From Eubacteriales bacterium (GTDB lineage: Bacteria; Bacillota; Clostridia; Tissierellales; GPF-1), in contig DAOUQF010000014.1 in NCBI GenBank assembly GCA_030625815.1, forward strand, positions 26,786 through 90,785: a DNA stretch of 64,000 bases, written 5' to 3'. Shown one piece after another: positions 8,982-17,075 of the stretch (position 1 is its first letter; every line of letters begins with the position of its first letter). The notes under the pieces are model-generated. The model made no database searches and was not told where the DNA came from. It was given only the letters and a program-made list of their open reading frames with translations. Made by a program: the position numbers and the translations under genes.

Positions 8982-9270
8982 TCAAGGAATGAAGAAAAAT
9001 ACAGCTAGTTCAGACAGAAAATGAGAGAAATGAATCAGAAATGCAAGAAGAGTTTCATTTCGTGCAAATTTAGCTTGAAAATGCAAGAAATAATTCGGAA
9101 ATGAATTTTAAGTATGAACATTTCGTAACAACATTGGAGCAGTGTGATTGTTTTCTTGATTTATTTCCTGGAATTAGGAAGAAAAACCTTGGGAAAACGA
9201 TTGGCAAAGGGAGCGTTTATCTGCAAGATTTTTTTCGAATCTTGCAACGGGAAATTCTGAAAATCAACGG
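8982..9270. other. Divergent intergenic region with short repeats and a hairpin
   Basis: No gene is seen between nadE (minus) and the YitT gene (plus). The AT-rich stretch holds two copies of AAATGCAAGAA (9039-9049 and about 9079-9089), two copies of GAAATGAA (about 9027-9034 and 9098-9105) plus its complement TTTCATTTC near 9053-9061, and a hairpin at 9222-9246. These could be regulator sites or chance in AT-rich DNA. Confidence 0.5.
9222..9246 (+). other. Hairpin TGCAAGATT/AATCTTGCA upstream of YitT gene
   Basis: A perfect 9-bp inverted repeat with a TTTTTCG loop, 25 bases upstream of the YitT -35. No T-run follows, so it is not a standard terminator; an operator is possible. Confidence 0.4.
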
Positions 9271-9298
9271 TTGAATTTGTAGATGAAGCCTGTATAAT
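9271..9298 (+). promoter_or_regulatory. YitT-family gene promoter
   Basis: -35 TTGAAT at 9271-9276 and -10 TATAAT at 9293-9298, spacer 16. The -10 overlaps an in-frame ATG at 9297, which rules that codon out as the start. Confidence 0.8.
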
Positions 9299-9329
9299 GA
9301 GATTGAAAAACATGAAAAAAGGAGAAATT

Positions 9330-10211
9330 ATGATTGCTGCCAAGCAACTCACTCACAAAAAAATTACGGTTCCACCAGTGCTCATTCATGTCGGTATTCA
9401 AGTGAGTGCAAATCTGATTTGCGCCATCGCTTTTAATATGTTTTATATTCCCAATCATTTTCTCAGCGGCGGGTTGAGCGGTATTTCCATTCTTTTGGAG
9501 TATCTGTTTCAGATTCCGACTGCGGTCACAGTTTTTGTTTTGAACCTTCCGTTATTCTTGATTGGCGCAAGGAAGATTGATGGAGAATTTATACGTAATA
9601 CAATTATTTCGGTTACGCTGTTCTCCTTGCTGCTAAGTTTGACTAACCCGCTTCGCGGGTCGGTGCAAATTGAAGATCCATTGCTGATGGCGATTATTGG
9701 CGGCGCGATCAATGGAATCGGGATGGGGCTGCTTTTCCGACATAAGATGAGCCAAGGCGGATTTGATATTATTGCTGCAATCATTAAGAAGAAGCGAAAT
9801 ATGGAAATCGGAACGGTTTTGATGGGATTGAATGGGATCTTGATTCTCGTTTCCTCTATCGTTTTCGATCTTCGTTCGGCCATGTACACTCTTGTCGCTT
9901 TATTCGTATCCTATCAAGTGATGGATCGCGTGCGAAAGGGAACAAATCGTGAGAAGACCGTGATGATCATTTCAGATGAAACAGATGCGATTGCTCAGTC
10001 GATTCATCTGGAGTTGAATCGTGGATCGACATTTCTGAAAGGAAATGGTGGATATTCACGGGAAGAAAAAACCGTGATTTACACGACCATAACCAATACG
10101 CAAATGGGCGCTTTACGTGAAATAGTCAGGCAAAAAGATGAAAATGCTTTTATGGCAGTTACTGAGGCAACCGAAGTGGAAGGCAACGGCTTTCAACGTC
10201 AATGGATTTAG
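9330..10211 (+). CDS. YitT family membrane protein (DUF161/DUF2179)
   Basis: Predicted inner-membrane protein of 293 residues, with five or six hydrophobic segments in residues 15-195 and a C-terminal cytoplasmic DUF2179 domain (about 200-285) with the family hallmark GxTxxxGxGGYS-like run, here GSTFLKGNGGYSREEKTVIY. Function is not established for the family. GGAG five bases upstream fixes ATG 9330 as the start. It is monocistronic between its own promoter and a strong terminator. Confidence 0.9.
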   Translation: MIAAKQLTHKKITVPPVLIHVGIQVSANLICAIAFNMFYIPNHFLSGGLSGISILLEYLFQIPTAVTVFVLNLPLFLIGARKIDGEFIRNTIISVTLFSLLLSLTNPLRGSVQIEDPLLMAIIGGAINGIGMGLLFRHKMSQGGFDIIAAIIKKKRNMEIGTVLMGLNGILILVSSIVFDLRSAMYTLVALFVSYQVMDRVRKGTNREKTVMIISDETDAIAQSIHLELNRGSTFLKGNGGYSREEKTVIYTTITNTQMGALREIVRQKDENAFMAVTEATEVEGNGFQRQWI

Positions 10212-10212
10212 G

Positions 10213-10244
10213 AATCATCCGGCATTCGCCGGGTGATTTTTTTT
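10213..10244 (+). terminator. Intrinsic terminator after YitT gene
   Basis: An 11-bp stem (AATCATCCGGC/GCCGGGTGATT, one G-U pair) with an ATTC loop and a run of eight Ts. Confidence 0.93.
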
Positions 10245-10283
10245 ATGAGGTATGCTATAATTCAACTATTGTAGGAGGGGTGT

Positions 10284-11438
10284 ATGAAAGAGCAGGAACG
10301 TAGACTTATCTATCTTAGTTTTTTCTTCATGTGTTTATTTGCAGTAACAGATAGTACACGCGGTGTGTTTTTGCCGTTTATTAAGACCGCTTATCAGGTG
10401 ACTGATACGCAATTGGGCTTGATTAGTTCTGTGTCCAGCCTCTCATTTATGATTTCTATGCCGATTGCCGCGATGATTGCAGAACGGAGCGGATACCGAA
10501 TTCTGATCCGTAGCGGATTTGTGGTTCAGATCATAGCGGTCATGGTTTTGCGATTTGCAACGAACTATCCGATGATACTATTTTTTTACATCTTGCTGAG
10601 TATCGGAGGCGCGGTTGTTTTATATGCAATCAACACCATTATTCCGCAGTTGCCTATTACCAATCATGCGTATTATATGAATTGGACGCACTGTATGTAC
10701 GGCATTGTGGCTTCAAGCATTACAGTTACGCTTGGCTGGGTGTTGCGTACGGGGATCGACTGGAAAATCATGTATTATGTCACCGTAGTTGCCATGTTGA
10801 TCGGCTTGGCGGTGAATCGAAAAAGCGAATATCCCTGGATTCCGAAGAGCGAATCAAAGGGCGGCAATCATGCGTTACTAAAGCAATCGATTTTATATAC
10901 ATATATCGTGATTTTTGGTTTCTTTGTATCGGCGGAAAGCGGCATGATTGTGTGGAGCATTCATTATTATGATCAGGCGTTTCAAATTGATACGGGATTT
11001 GCAGCGATTCTTGCTGCAGGTTTTTTAATTAACATCTCTATTGGGAGAGTAATCGGCAGCCGATATCTTGAGAAGTACGATCATTTTCATATGGTGCAAT
11101 TCACGCAAGCCGTTGCGATTTTGATGGTGACGCTTGGATTGTCGTTGGGGCGAAACGGGGTATGGCTATTGCCGCTGTCGGGGTTGTTTTTCTCGATCAA
11201 TTATCCAACGATGCTGATTTCCATCGGTTATGTGATCAAGAACCAGACCCAGCGTGCTGTTGGATATATTACCGGGTTTACCGGTTCAATCGTATTTGTC
11301 ATGCATATTATTATCGGAAGAATCAGCGATCACTTTGGCATACGGATCGCCATGTATATCATTCCTTTTTCCTTAGTGGTCTGCTTGGGAATTTTCACCC
11401 TTGTGCAGAAAGGAATCATTCGTGAAAAAATCGACTAA
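10284..11438 (+). CDS. MFS transporter (first of a tandem pair)
   Basis: Major facilitator superfamily permease of 384 residues with about twelve hydrophobic segments. It shares the segment DSTRGVFLPFIKTAY near its N-terminus with the next gene (NGTRGVFLPQFKSTF), so the two are paralogues. The overall pattern (short loops, mid-chain break near residue 195) recalls fucose-permease-like MFS proteins, but the substrate cannot be predicted. The RBS is AGGAGGGG; a TATAAT -10 lies at 10256-10261 without a clear -35. It overlaps the second permease by 17 bases. Confidence 0.85.
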   Translation: MKEQERRLIYLSFFFMCLFAVTDSTRGVFLPFIKTAYQVTDTQLGLISSVSSLSFMISMPIAAMIAERSGYRILIRSGFVVQIIAVMVLRFATNYPMILFFYILLSIGGAVVLYAINTIIPQLPITNHAYYMNWTHCMYGIVASSITVTLGWVLRTGIDWKIMYYVTVVAMLIGLAVNRKSEYPWIPKSESKGGNHALLKQSILYTYIVIFGFFVSAESGMIVWSIHYYDQAFQIDTGFAAILAAGFLINISIGRVIGSRYLEKYDHFHMVQFTQAVAILMVTLGLSLGRNGVWLLPLSGLFFSINYPTMLISIGYVIKNQTQRAVGYITGFTGSIVFVMHIIIGRISDHFGIRIAMYIIPFSLVVCLGIFTLVQKGIIREKID

Positions 11439-12567
11439 ACTGGCATTTTATGCCATTGCTTTTGCATTCTTTGTACACTCTTTTGTGAATGGCACAAGGG
11501 GTGTTTTTCTTCCGCAATTCAAATCAACCTTTGCCCTAAGCGACACTTTTATGGGCGGAGTAAATGGACTTTTAAGCGCTGTAATGTTGGTATCCAGTTT
11601 GATTGCCGGTGAACTTTGTGCGCGGATTGGAAATAAAGGACTTGCAATCGTAAGCCTCGGCTTTTACGGGGTTGCAATTTTGGGACTGCAATGGGTATCG
11701 AGTTCAATTGGGTTTGTCATATTTTACGCCTTTACTGGACTGGGGGCATCTTCCATTGCGGTTGCGGTCAATACGGCGGTGCCGGCTTTGGGATTGAAGC
11801 GGCCGGGCAGAGCCATGTCGATTATTCATTTTGTCTACGGGGTTGGAGCAAGTATTGCCTTGCTTTGGATGGGGAATTTGATTCCGAAAGCCGGATGGCA
11901 GAATGCATATCTGATGATTGGAATGATGTTCGCGGCGGCGATTCTTCTGCTGGTAGTGACGAAATTCCCTATTTCGGATCATGCGGCAAGGCAGGCAAGC
12001 GCCGGTCACGGATTCTGGAAAGAAACAACGTTTTGGATGTTGGCAGGGGTGTTTGGTTTTTATCTGACAGCGGAACTGGCATTGATCAATTGGTTTCCCA
12101 ATTATATGGAATTTGCTTTGTCCATGCCCCAGGTGAATGCTTCAAAGACGGCGGCATTATTTTTTGTCTTTTTGACAATCGGTCGCCTCGCGGGGAGTTT
12201 CTTTATTGATCATTTTTCCTATAAAAAGATTTCAGCCTGGTTTATTGGGCTTATGATTGTCAGTATTGCGATTGGTTTGCTGATTCCCGGGATCGGCGCA
12301 TTTATGATTGCTTTGTCCGGATTGTTTGCTTCGATCTGCATCCCGACCTTGATGTTGGTGATTACTGAGCAATTCCCCGACAACTCGATGCGCGTGATTG
12401 GGGCTGTGAATATGGTGGCGGCAATCGTACGAATGGCGGGCGAATTTTTAGTGGGAACGATCACCCAGCGCAGCGGTGCTGCCGTTGGATTTTGGCTGAT
12501 TCCATTTTTTCTGGTTTTAGCGCTAGGAATATTAATAAAATTGATTATGACTCCAAGGAGGAACTAG
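11422..12567 (+). CDS. MFS transporter (second of a tandem pair)
   Basis: Second MFS permease, 381 residues from the GTG at 11422, preceded by AAAGGAA with 7-base spacing; a TTG at 11401 would be longer but has no RBS. Twelve hydrophobic segments are visible and the N-terminal TRGVFLP motif is shared with the upstream paralogue. The 17-base overlap with that gene suggests translational coupling, and glmM begins 1 base after its stop with its own AAGGAGG inside this gene. The neighbourhood hints at amino-sugar or cell-wall precursors, but that is inference only. Confidence 0.85.
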   Translation: MKKSTKLAFYAIAFAFFVHSFVNGTRGVFLPQFKSTFALSDTFMGGVNGLLSAVMLVSSLIAGELCARIGNKGLAIVSLGFYGVAILGLQWVSSSIGFVIFYAFTGLGASSIAVAVNTAVPALGLKRPGRAMSIIHFVYGVGASIALLWMGNLIPKAGWQNAYLMIGMMFAAAILLLVVTKFPISDHAARQASAGHGFWKETTFWMLAGVFGFYLTAELALINWFPNYMEFALSMPQVNASKTAALFFVFLTIGRLAGSFFIDHFSYKKISAWFIGLMIVSIAIGLLIPGIGAFMIALSGLFASICIPTLMLVITEQFPDNSMRVIGAVNMVAAIVRMAGEFLVGTITQRSGAAVGFWLIPFFLVLALGILIKLIMTPRRN

Positions 12568-12568
12568 T

Positions 12569-13918
12569 ATGGCAAGATTATTTGGAACAGACGGCGTTCG
12601 TGGCGTGGCAAATTCTGAATTGACACCAGAATTGGCATTTCAATTGGGACGCGTGGCGACTTACGTCATTACCAAGGGTGTAAAACAAGGAAAAGTTATT
12701 GTTGGGATGGACACGCGTCGATCCTGTGATTTATTGGAAGCGGCACTTGTGGCGGGAATCTGTTCAGTCGGGTCTGATGCTTTGTGTGTTGGCGTAGTGC
12801 CAACGCCTGCAGTTTCGCATTTGACTCGCAAATATGAAGCGGATGCCGGCGTTGTGATCTCGGCCTCCCATAATCCTGTTGAATTCAACGGAATTAAATT
12901 TTTTAATCGCGATGGATTCAAGCTTACCGATGAAATGGAAGATGAGATCGAGGCAATTATTGCCAGCGATGAGGGTATTGCGTATCGTCCAACCGGGCGA
13001 GATGTAGGACAGCGTATTATGGTGAGAAATGGAGTAGGGGAATACCTTGATTTCTTAACGAATGCGACCGAGGTTTCACTAAAAGGGGTTAAGATCGTAC
13101 TGGATTGCGCAAATGGAGCGAGCTATCAAGCGGCACCGGCAATCTTCGAGCGGTTAGGAGCAGAAATAACGGTCATCAATCATTCGCCCAATGGATTGAA
13201 CATCAATGTGGAGTGCGGATCGACGCATCCGGAAGGTTTGCAAGAGCTGGTGTTGGAATCGGGCGCTGATTTTGGTCTTGCTTTTGATGGTGATGCGGAT
13301 CGGCTGAAAGCGGTAGACGAGCATGGGAATATGATTGATGGTGATCATGTGCTGGCAATTTGTGCGCGGGCGATGAAACAGCAGGGAACTTTAAAGAATA
13401 ATATGGTTGTCGGGACGATTATGGCGAATTTAGGTCTGAATCGTTTTTTGGCGGATGAAGGCATCGATTTTGTTCAAACCAAGGTAGGCGACCGATATGT
13501 CTTGGAAGAAATGCGGGCAGGCGATTATGCATTGGGCGGCGAGCAGTCCGGTCATATAATCTTCCTTGAGCATAACACCACGGGTGACGGTCTGCTGTCG
13601 GCGATCAAACTATCGGAAGCGATTGTGAAGTCAGGAAAAACAGCTTCGGAATTGGCGAATTCATTGACCAAGTATCCACAGGTGCTCTTAAATGCAACCG
13701 TAAGCAATCAGAACAAGCATGGATATATGGAAGATGAGGAAGTTGCGAAGCGCATTGCTGAGATTGAAGCGCACTTCCATGGGGAAGGACGCGTTGTGAT
13801 CCGGCCATCCGGAACGGAACCTTTGGTTCGAGTGATGTTGGAAGGCAAGGATGAGATCGAAATGCGAAAAATGGCGTCGGATCTGGTAAAACTCATTGAA
13901 ACACGACTGGGAAAATAG
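12569..13918 (+). CDS. glmM: Phosphoglucosamine mutase
   Basis: Converts glucosamine-6-phosphate to glucosamine-1-phosphate on the way to UDP-GlcNAc and peptidoglycan. The 449-residue product starts MARLFGTDGVRGVAN; the phosphoserine is Ser100 in ISASHNP, the metal loop is DGDADR near residue 243, and the C-terminal phosphate-binding loop is RPSGTEPLVRVM. It is coupled to the upstream MFS gene and is the step after GlmS, which follows beyond a hairpin and a ribozyme. All catalytic motifs are intact. Confidence 0.97.
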   Translation: MARLFGTDGVRGVANSELTPELAFQLGRVATYVITKGVKQGKVIVGMDTRRSCDLLEAALVAGICSVGSDALCVGVVPTPAVSHLTRKYEADAGVVISASHNPVEFNGIKFFNRDGFKLTDEMEDEIEAIIASDEGIAYRPTGRDVGQRIMVRNGVGEYLDFLTNATEVSLKGVKIVLDCANGASYQAAPAIFERLGAEITVINHSPNGLNINVECGSTHPEGLQELVLESGADFGLAFDGDADRLKAVDEHGNMIDGDHVLAICARAMKQQGTLKNNMVVGTIMANLGLNRFLADEGIDFVQTKVGDRYVLEEMRAGDYALGGEQSGHIIFLEHNTTGDGLLSAIKLSEAIVKSGKTASELANSLTKYPQVLLNATVSNQNKHGYMEDEEVAKRIAEIEAHFHGEGRVVIRPSGTEPLVRVMLEGKDEIEMRKMASDLVKLIETRLGK

Positions 13919-13926
13919 TACAATAG

Positions 13927-13954
13927 ATGGAGATCTTCGGATCTCCATTTTTTT
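13927..13954 (+). terminator. Intrinsic terminator after glmM
   Basis: Stem ATGGAGATC/GATCTCCAT with a TTCG tetraloop and seven Ts. Because no clear promoter is seen between it and the glmS ribozyme, it may be leaky. Confidence 0.88.
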
Positions 13955-13956
13955 AT

Positions 13957-13978
13957 AAAGGAGGGATTCATGAAGTAG
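13957..13978 (+). other. RBS followed by a two-codon ORF (ATG AAG TAG)
   Basis: AAAGGAGGG at 13957-13965 is followed by ATG AAG TAG at 13970-13978, an optimally spaced minimal reading frame between the glmM terminator and the glmS ribozyme. It may be a leader element that stalls or recruits ribosomes, or the debris of a deleted gene start. Confidence 0.35.
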
Positions 13979-14000
13979 GAGAGTTATACACTCAAACAAA

Positions 14001-14165
14001 GCGCCTGAACATCGTATTGATGTTGACGAGGACGAGGACATTCGAATTTCGGCGGGTACCTCGGGGTGTTTTCTGTTTTTTCATCTATAGAACTGCGACA
14101 AATCTCGGAAGTGATTTTGAGGACAATAGCAGGGAAAAAAGACAGCTGTCCGGCCCACAAAATTT
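14001..14165 (+). ncRNA. glmS ribozyme (glucosamine-6-phosphate-activated self-cleaving RNA)
   Basis: The glmS leader matches the glmS ribozyme core: GCGCCTGAAC at the cleavage site, then GTTGACGAGGACGAGG, TTCGAATTTCGGCGGGTACC and a P3/P4-like arm in which CTGTTTTTTC (about 14084) can pair with GGGAAAAAAGACAG (about 14132-14145). In characterised examples cleavage falls just 5' of the first G of GCGCC, here between 14000 and 14001, and uses glucosamine-6-phosphate as cofactor, leading to mRNA decay when the GlmS product is plentiful. The 3' boundary is approximate; the glmS RBS follows at 14172. Confidence 0.93.
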
Positions 14166-14187
14166 TGGACTGGAGGAAAAATACAAA

Positions 14188-16017
14188 ATGTGCGGAATCG
14201 TAGGGTATATTGGAAACAAGCAAGCAACAGAGGTTTTATTGGAAGGGTTGAGCCGATTGGAATATCGGGGATATGATTCAGCGGGGGTAGCGATCTTTGC
14301 GGATCAACAGATTCGGGTGGAGAAACGCGCCGGACGCTTGGCAAATCTTGCCGGTGTGATTGAGCATTCACCGATCCAAGGACAGATGGGAATCGGACAC
14401 ACAAGGTGGGCGACTCACGGAGCGCCATCGGATCAAAACTCACATCCCCATACCAATGGAACCGAGGAGATCGCCGTTGTGCACAACGGGATCATCGAGA
14501 ATTATATGGACATCAAGCAATGGCTCCAAGAAACCCACAAGATCGAATTTCGATCAGAAACAGATTCTGAAGTAATTGCGCATTTGATTGCGCATTATTA
14601 TGAAGGTGATCTGAAAGTTGCTGTACAAAAGGCGACGGCTCGTCTGCAAGGGGCTTATGCGATTGCCGTTATGAGCCAAGACGAACCGGACCGCTTGATT
14701 GCAGTGAGAAAAGACAGCCCTCTGATTGTCGGAAAGGGAGAAAATGAAAGCTTTATCGCCTCCGACATCCCGGCAATTTTGAAGTATACGCGCGATGTGT
14801 ATTTCTTGGAAAATGGGGAGCTGGTAGACCTCAAACAAGATGAGATTTTAATCTTTGATGAGTTTGACCGTCCGGTCGAGCGGGAAGTTTTTCATGTGAA
14901 TTGGGATTTGGCTTCTGCGGAAAAGGAAGGCTATCCGCATTTTATGCTCAAGGAAATTGAAGAACAGCCAGCAGGTGTGCGAGAGACCTTGAATCAACGT
15001 CTTTCTGAGGAAGGGAATCTGAATCTTGAAGGGTTAACCATGACCAAAGAGGATTTGGCGAAGGTGAATCAGGTTGTGATCGTCGCCTGTGGAACCGCTT
15101 ATCATGCGGGACTGATCGGGAAGGCTCTAATCGAGCGCTATGCAAGGATTCCGGTGACGGTCGATGTAGCCAGCGAGTTTCGATATCGAGACCTCTTCGT
15201 GGATGAGCAGACGCTGTTCATTGCCGTCAGCCAGTCGGGAGAAACCCTGGATACCTTGGCTGCCCTGCGTGAAGCGAAACGCAGAGGGGCGCGGGTATTG
15301 GCGATCTGCAACGTGGTTGGAAGCTCGGTTGCGCGGGAATCTGACGATGTGATGTATACCTGGGCGGGTCCTGAAATTGCCGTGGCATCCACAAAAGCCT
15401 TTACGACGCAATTGATGGCGTTCCAGTTGATGGCTTTGCGATTCGCGGAATTGCGAGAGTCTATGAGTTCGGTTGAAATTGCCCATGTGATTGGTGAGTT
15501 GAAAGCCTTGCCGGATCAGATTCAGGAAGTATTGAATTCGAAAGATGAAATATCAAATTTAGCCAATCAGCATTTTCATAAGGACAAGGTACTTTTTTTA
15601 GGTCGCGGAATGGATTCGGATATTGCCTTGGAAGGCTCTTTGAAGTTGAAGGAGATTTCTTATATCAATTCATTTGCCATTGCAGCCGGCGAGATGAAAC
15701 ATGGCACCATTGCCTTGATTGAAGAGGGAACATTGGTGATCTGTTTGGCGACACAGGAGCATGTCTACGAGAAGACCCTTTCCAATATGAAAGAGGTCAA
15801 GGCGCGCGGTGCTTATGTAGTTGCCATTGTGCAGGAAGACGCGCAGCAGGTGGAGGATATTGCCGATGTGGTGATTCGTTTGCCAAAGACAAACTCCATG
15901 CTGACGCCAATTTTGAGTGTGCTTCCGATGCAGTTGTTGGCGTACTACACATCTATTGAAAGAGGGAACGACGTCGATAAGCCGAGAAACTTGGCGAAGA
16001 GTGTGACGGTAGAGTAA
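14188..16017 (+). CDS. glmS: Glutamine-fructose-6-phosphate aminotransferase (isomerising)
   Basis: Makes glucosamine-6-phosphate from fructose-6-phosphate and glutamine, the committed step to UDP-GlcNAc. The 609-residue product begins MCGIVGYIG, so Cys2 becomes the N-terminal nucleophile of the class II glutaminase domain. HTRWATHG and a GTEEIAVVHNG loop complete that domain. Two SIS isomerase domains follow (CGTAYHAG; SQSGETLDT; GRGMDSDIALEG), and the protein ends with the diagnostic DKPRNLAKSVTVE. A longer in-frame start at 13927 would translate the ribozyme and is rejected. Feedback control is by the ribozyme just upstream. Confidence 0.98.
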   Translation: MCGIVGYIGNKQATEVLLEGLSRLEYRGYDSAGVAIFADQQIRVEKRAGRLANLAGVIEHSPIQGQMGIGHTRWATHGAPSDQNSHPHTNGTEEIAVVHNGIIENYMDIKQWLQETHKIEFRSETDSEVIAHLIAHYYEGDLKVAVQKATARLQGAYAIAVMSQDEPDRLIAVRKDSPLIVGKGENESFIASDIPAILKYTRDVYFLENGELVDLKQDEILIFDEFDRPVEREVFHVNWDLASAEKEGYPHFMLKEIEEQPAGVRETLNQRLSEEGNLNLEGLTMTKEDLAKVNQVVIVACGTAYHAGLIGKALIERYARIPVTVDVASEFRYRDLFVDEQTLFIAVSQSGETLDTLAALREAKRRGARVLAICNVVGSSVARESDDVMYTWAGPEIAVASTKAFTTQLMAFQLMALRFAELRESMSSVEIAHVIGELKALPDQIQEVLNSKDEISNLANQHFHKDKVLFLGRGMDSDIALEGSLKLKEISYINSFAIAAGEMKHGTIALIEEGTLVICLATQEHVYEKTLSNMKEVKARGAYVVAIVQEDAQQVEDIADVVIRLPKTNSMLTPILSVLPMQLLAYYTSIERGNDVDKPRNLAKSVTVE

Positions 16018-16069
16018 GGGAACTGAAGAGATACTCAGTTGTAAGAAGTCTAAATAGAAGCAAAATAAA

Positions 16070-16117
16070 ATCCCAGGAATCTCAGTTGAAAGACTGGTTT
16101 ATTTCTGGGGTTTTTTT
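16070..16117 (+). terminator. Intrinsic terminator after glmS
   Basis: CCCAGGAAT at 16072-16080 pairs with ATTTCTGGG at 16101-16109 (one mismatch), with an inner CAGT/ACTG stem, followed by seven Ts. Confidence 0.85.
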
Positions 16118-16266
16118 ATGCCCAGAACCATGCCTCTTGGCTCCTAGATCCAAATCCCATTCTATGAAGAGCGTTTTCTTGATATGCGGGATGAATAGCG
16201 GGTGATTAATTACCATGCTTCTTTCCGATTGTTTGATCCAGGCAGATGTAAGAATATTGTAAGTTG
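16118..16266. other. Intergenic stretch without a supported gene
   Basis: Between the glmS terminator and the frameshifted remnant I see no convincing coding frame, promoter or RNA. A 74-codon minus-strand frame runs through it but overlaps the terminator, has no RBS and resembles nothing I recognise. Confidence 0.4.
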
Positions 16267-16444
16267 ATGATTGCAAATAAAGGATATTTATATGGTAAAA
16301 TAGCATTAGAATTAAATGGTTATCCTACAAAATTTGAAATCTAATCTGGAAGCAGAACATGTAAAGGCGATTATGACGTCTGGAATAAGTAAGTTGCCTT
16401 TGGTTATTGTATTGGGGCAGGAATATAACGAGGTGTTAAAATGA
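16267..16444 (+). pseudogene. Small frameshifted gene remnant, family unknown
   Basis: Two short coding-like frames abut. The first runs from ATG 16267 as MIANKGYLYGKIALELNGYP, then TKFEI and a stop at 16342-16344. The second, in the +1 frame, reads through SNLEAEHVKAIMTSGISKLP and ends VLGQEYNEVLK at TGA 16442-16444. Removing one base near 16340 (in GAAATCTAA) joins them into one protein of about 58 residues with a smooth amino-acid composition. The TGA overlaps the ATG of the next gene (ATGA), a coupling typical of real operons. This could be a pseudogene, a sequencing error or, less likely, a +1 frameshift; no classic slippery site is visible. I do not recognise the family. Confidence 0.45.
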
Positions 16445-16989
16445 AAAGAATACAAATAAAAAGTCTAGTAATTATAAGTATGATCGTGATATTTTTTAGT
16501 TACCAATCATATCAAATATATGAAGATCATCAAATAGTAAATCTTATAAACAGTTTTAGCCGAAGCACACAATGCGAAATAACACTAGCAAGTGGAGTTG
16601 AAATCGTCATTGAAGGAACTGAATGGGGAAAAATCACGAAAGACGGTGTGGGTTTTTTCATTAACGGCAATGGAAGGAAAACTTACAAAGAACAAGAACT
16701 GGTTGATTTAATGGAGATAAAACTCTATAACGACAATATAATTCTTAGTGAACTACAAATAAAAGAAATCGTATCTTCCGATGAAATATTAAATATATTA
16801 CATACCAATGCTACTTTGCCAGTACCGGAACCCGCTTTCAGTGGGGAAAAAAATCAAGCAAAATACTATGACGAAATTAATGGCAGGAAGATCATTGTGA
16901 TTGGGGGAAAACAATACTGTACAAATTTGGAAGAATTTTTACAGCCATTATTTGATTATCTAAATGGAAATGAGTATTTATTAGACTAG
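16441..16989 (+). CDS. Hypothetical exported or membrane-anchored protein
   Basis: 182-residue protein I do not recognise. Residues 1-10 are basic and residues 8-22 form one hydrophobic segment (IKSLVIISMIVIFFSY), so it is probably a signal-anchor with the rest outside the cell. The remainder has alternating hydrophobic/polar stretches suggestive of a small beta-rich domain (VEIVIEGTEWGKITKDGVGF) and two cysteines (about 47 and 160). Base composition is clearly AT-richer than the flanking housekeeping genes, with many ATA and AAA codons, which suggests acquisition by transfer. Its ATG overlaps the stop of the frameshifted remnant, so the two were probably one cassette. Confidence 0.65.
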   Translation: MKRIQIKSLVIISMIVIFFSYQSYQIYEDHQIVNLINSFSRSTQCEITLASGVEIVIEGTEWGKITKDGVGFFINGNGRKTYKEQELVDLMEIKLYNDNIILSELQIKEIVSSDEILNILHTNATLPVPEPAFSGEKNQAKYYDEINGRKIIVIGGKQYCTNLEEFLQPLFDYLNGNEYLLD

Positions 16990-17027
16990 TTATAAAACAA
17001 GTAAAGGAAAATACACGATACGCATTC

Positions 17028-17075
17028 AAAAGCCTTGAAAGCTCAACTAGATTGAGCTTTCAAGGCTTTTTGTTT
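17028..17075 (+). terminator. Long perfect hairpin terminator
   Basis: A perfect 19-bp inverted repeat (17028-17046 and 17052-17070) with a five-base CTAGA loop, running into TTTTTGTTTTG. It is unusually long for the terminators in this window; a relic of a mobile hairpin element is an alternative. Confidence 0.75.

Noticed and set aside
13927..14187. In-frame 87-codon N-terminal extension of glmS
   Set aside because: It would translate the terminator and the glmS ribozyme and remove the N-terminal Cys that glutaminase activity needs.
16082..16306. 74-codon minus-strand frame downstream of glmS
   Set aside because: It runs through the glmS terminator, has no RBS and matches no family I know.
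16317..16345. Programmed +1 ribosomal frameshift in the small remnant
   Set aside because: No RF2-like CTT-TGA or other recognised slippery string is present; a plain indel is simpler.
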